This document shows, piece by piece, positions 63,897 to 64,000 of a stretch of 64,000 nucleotides of DNA. The stretch's first letter is position 1, and each line of letters begins with the position of its first letter. The position numbers and the translations under genes were made by a program. Source of the stretch: an uncultured Flavobacteriaceae bacterium (GTDB lineage: Bacteria > Bacteroidota > Bacteroidia > Flavobacteriales > Flavobacteriaceae); the NCBI GenBank assembly GCA_947500435.1, contig CANMRV010000002.1, positions 558,001-622,000 of the forward strand. Reading direction: 5' to 3'. Below the pieces are notes generated by a model. That model did not search any database. It was not told the DNA's origin and worked only from the letters and a program-made list of their open reading frames with translations.

Positions 63897-64000
63897 TTAT
63901 TTCCGATAATCCAAAGCGGGTTTCCGATCTCCTAGCAAAGCTTCATATTTAAAATCGGCACCTCTTCTTTCATTGAATTCCGCTTTAATGTTATCCAATA
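63897..64000 (-). CDS. 3' end of a gene that enters from the right edge (product unknown)
   Basis: The minus-strand frame open to the window end encodes about 33 residues ending ALLGDRKPALDYRK and a TAA at 63897. Only the C-terminus is visible, so no product can be named. A gap of about 65 bp separates it from the propeller lipoprotein gene, and the same direction suggests they may be linked. Confidence 0.45.
   Translation of the reverse strand, partial: LDNIKAEFNERRGADFKYEALLGDRKPALDYRK

Overview
The window reads as chromosomal DNA of a free-living, probably marine, member of the Flavobacteriaceae (Bacteroidetes). The pointers are low-to-moderate GC, a TonB-dependent receptor with DUF4249 lipoproteins, a DUF6090 protein, a giant secreted protein with a type IX secretion (T9SS) style C-terminus, S1 sulfatases next to glycosidases, weak Shine-Dalgarno signals and a TTTG/TAnnTTTG-type promoter. 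The genus cannot be named from the sequence alone. No tRNA, rRNA, CRISPR array, transposase or integrase was seen.

Layout. 1-10892: the 3' part of a TonB-dependent receptor gene, then six tandem, paralogous DUF4249 lipoprotein genes, several overlapping by ATGA, then a secreted protein that looks macroglobulin-like; together one outer-membrane operon. 10955-16840: comM/yifB, whose last 48 bp are repeated 1120 bp downstream around a DUF6090 gene, followed by a TIR/coiled-coil/membrane/DUF1566 chimera and a solitary cytosine-5 DNA methyltransferase. 17100-20311: minus-strand genes for a secreted protein, an aminotransferase with a Tat-like leader, a membrane protein and a small nuclease-like protein. 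20586-25205: a DUF2891 lipoprotein, an NRAMP-like transporter lacking the usual metal-binding motifs, and the three 5-oxoprolinase subunits PxpA, PxpB and PxpC. 25555-31877: a 1176-residue secreted adhesin-like protein, then a beta-helix/cytochrome c fusion in an operon with a di-haem peroxidase. 32310-41404: the isoleucine/valine operon ilvD-ilvB-(thioesterase, two methyltransferases)-ilvN-ilvC, then a GapN-type dehydrogenase. 41643-64000: a catabolic and surface region with two sulfatases, a five-bladed-propeller glycosidase, a GH4 enzyme with a sodium symporter and an AgaI-like galactosamine-6-phosphate isomerase, two AraC regulators, three serine hydrolases, an SDR and a hydroxyacyl-CoA-type dehydrogenase, and small membrane proteins.

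How the parts may work together. The first operon looks like an expanded surface receptor system. The pxp block recycles or scavenges pyroglutamate and may carry its own importer. The 49-53 kb operon (symporter, NAD-dependent GH4 hydrolase, AgaI-like isomerase) looks like a cytoplasmic route for a galactosaminide, and neighbouring sulfatases suggest sulfated glycans as the source. The most unusual items are the six-gene DUF4249 array with an invariant C-terminus, the comM 3'-end duplication, the TIR chimera beside a DNA methyltransferase, the NRAMP-like transporter without metal ligands, and the beta-helix/cytochrome c plus peroxidase pair. All functions are read from sequence motifs and family knowledge; no search was run.
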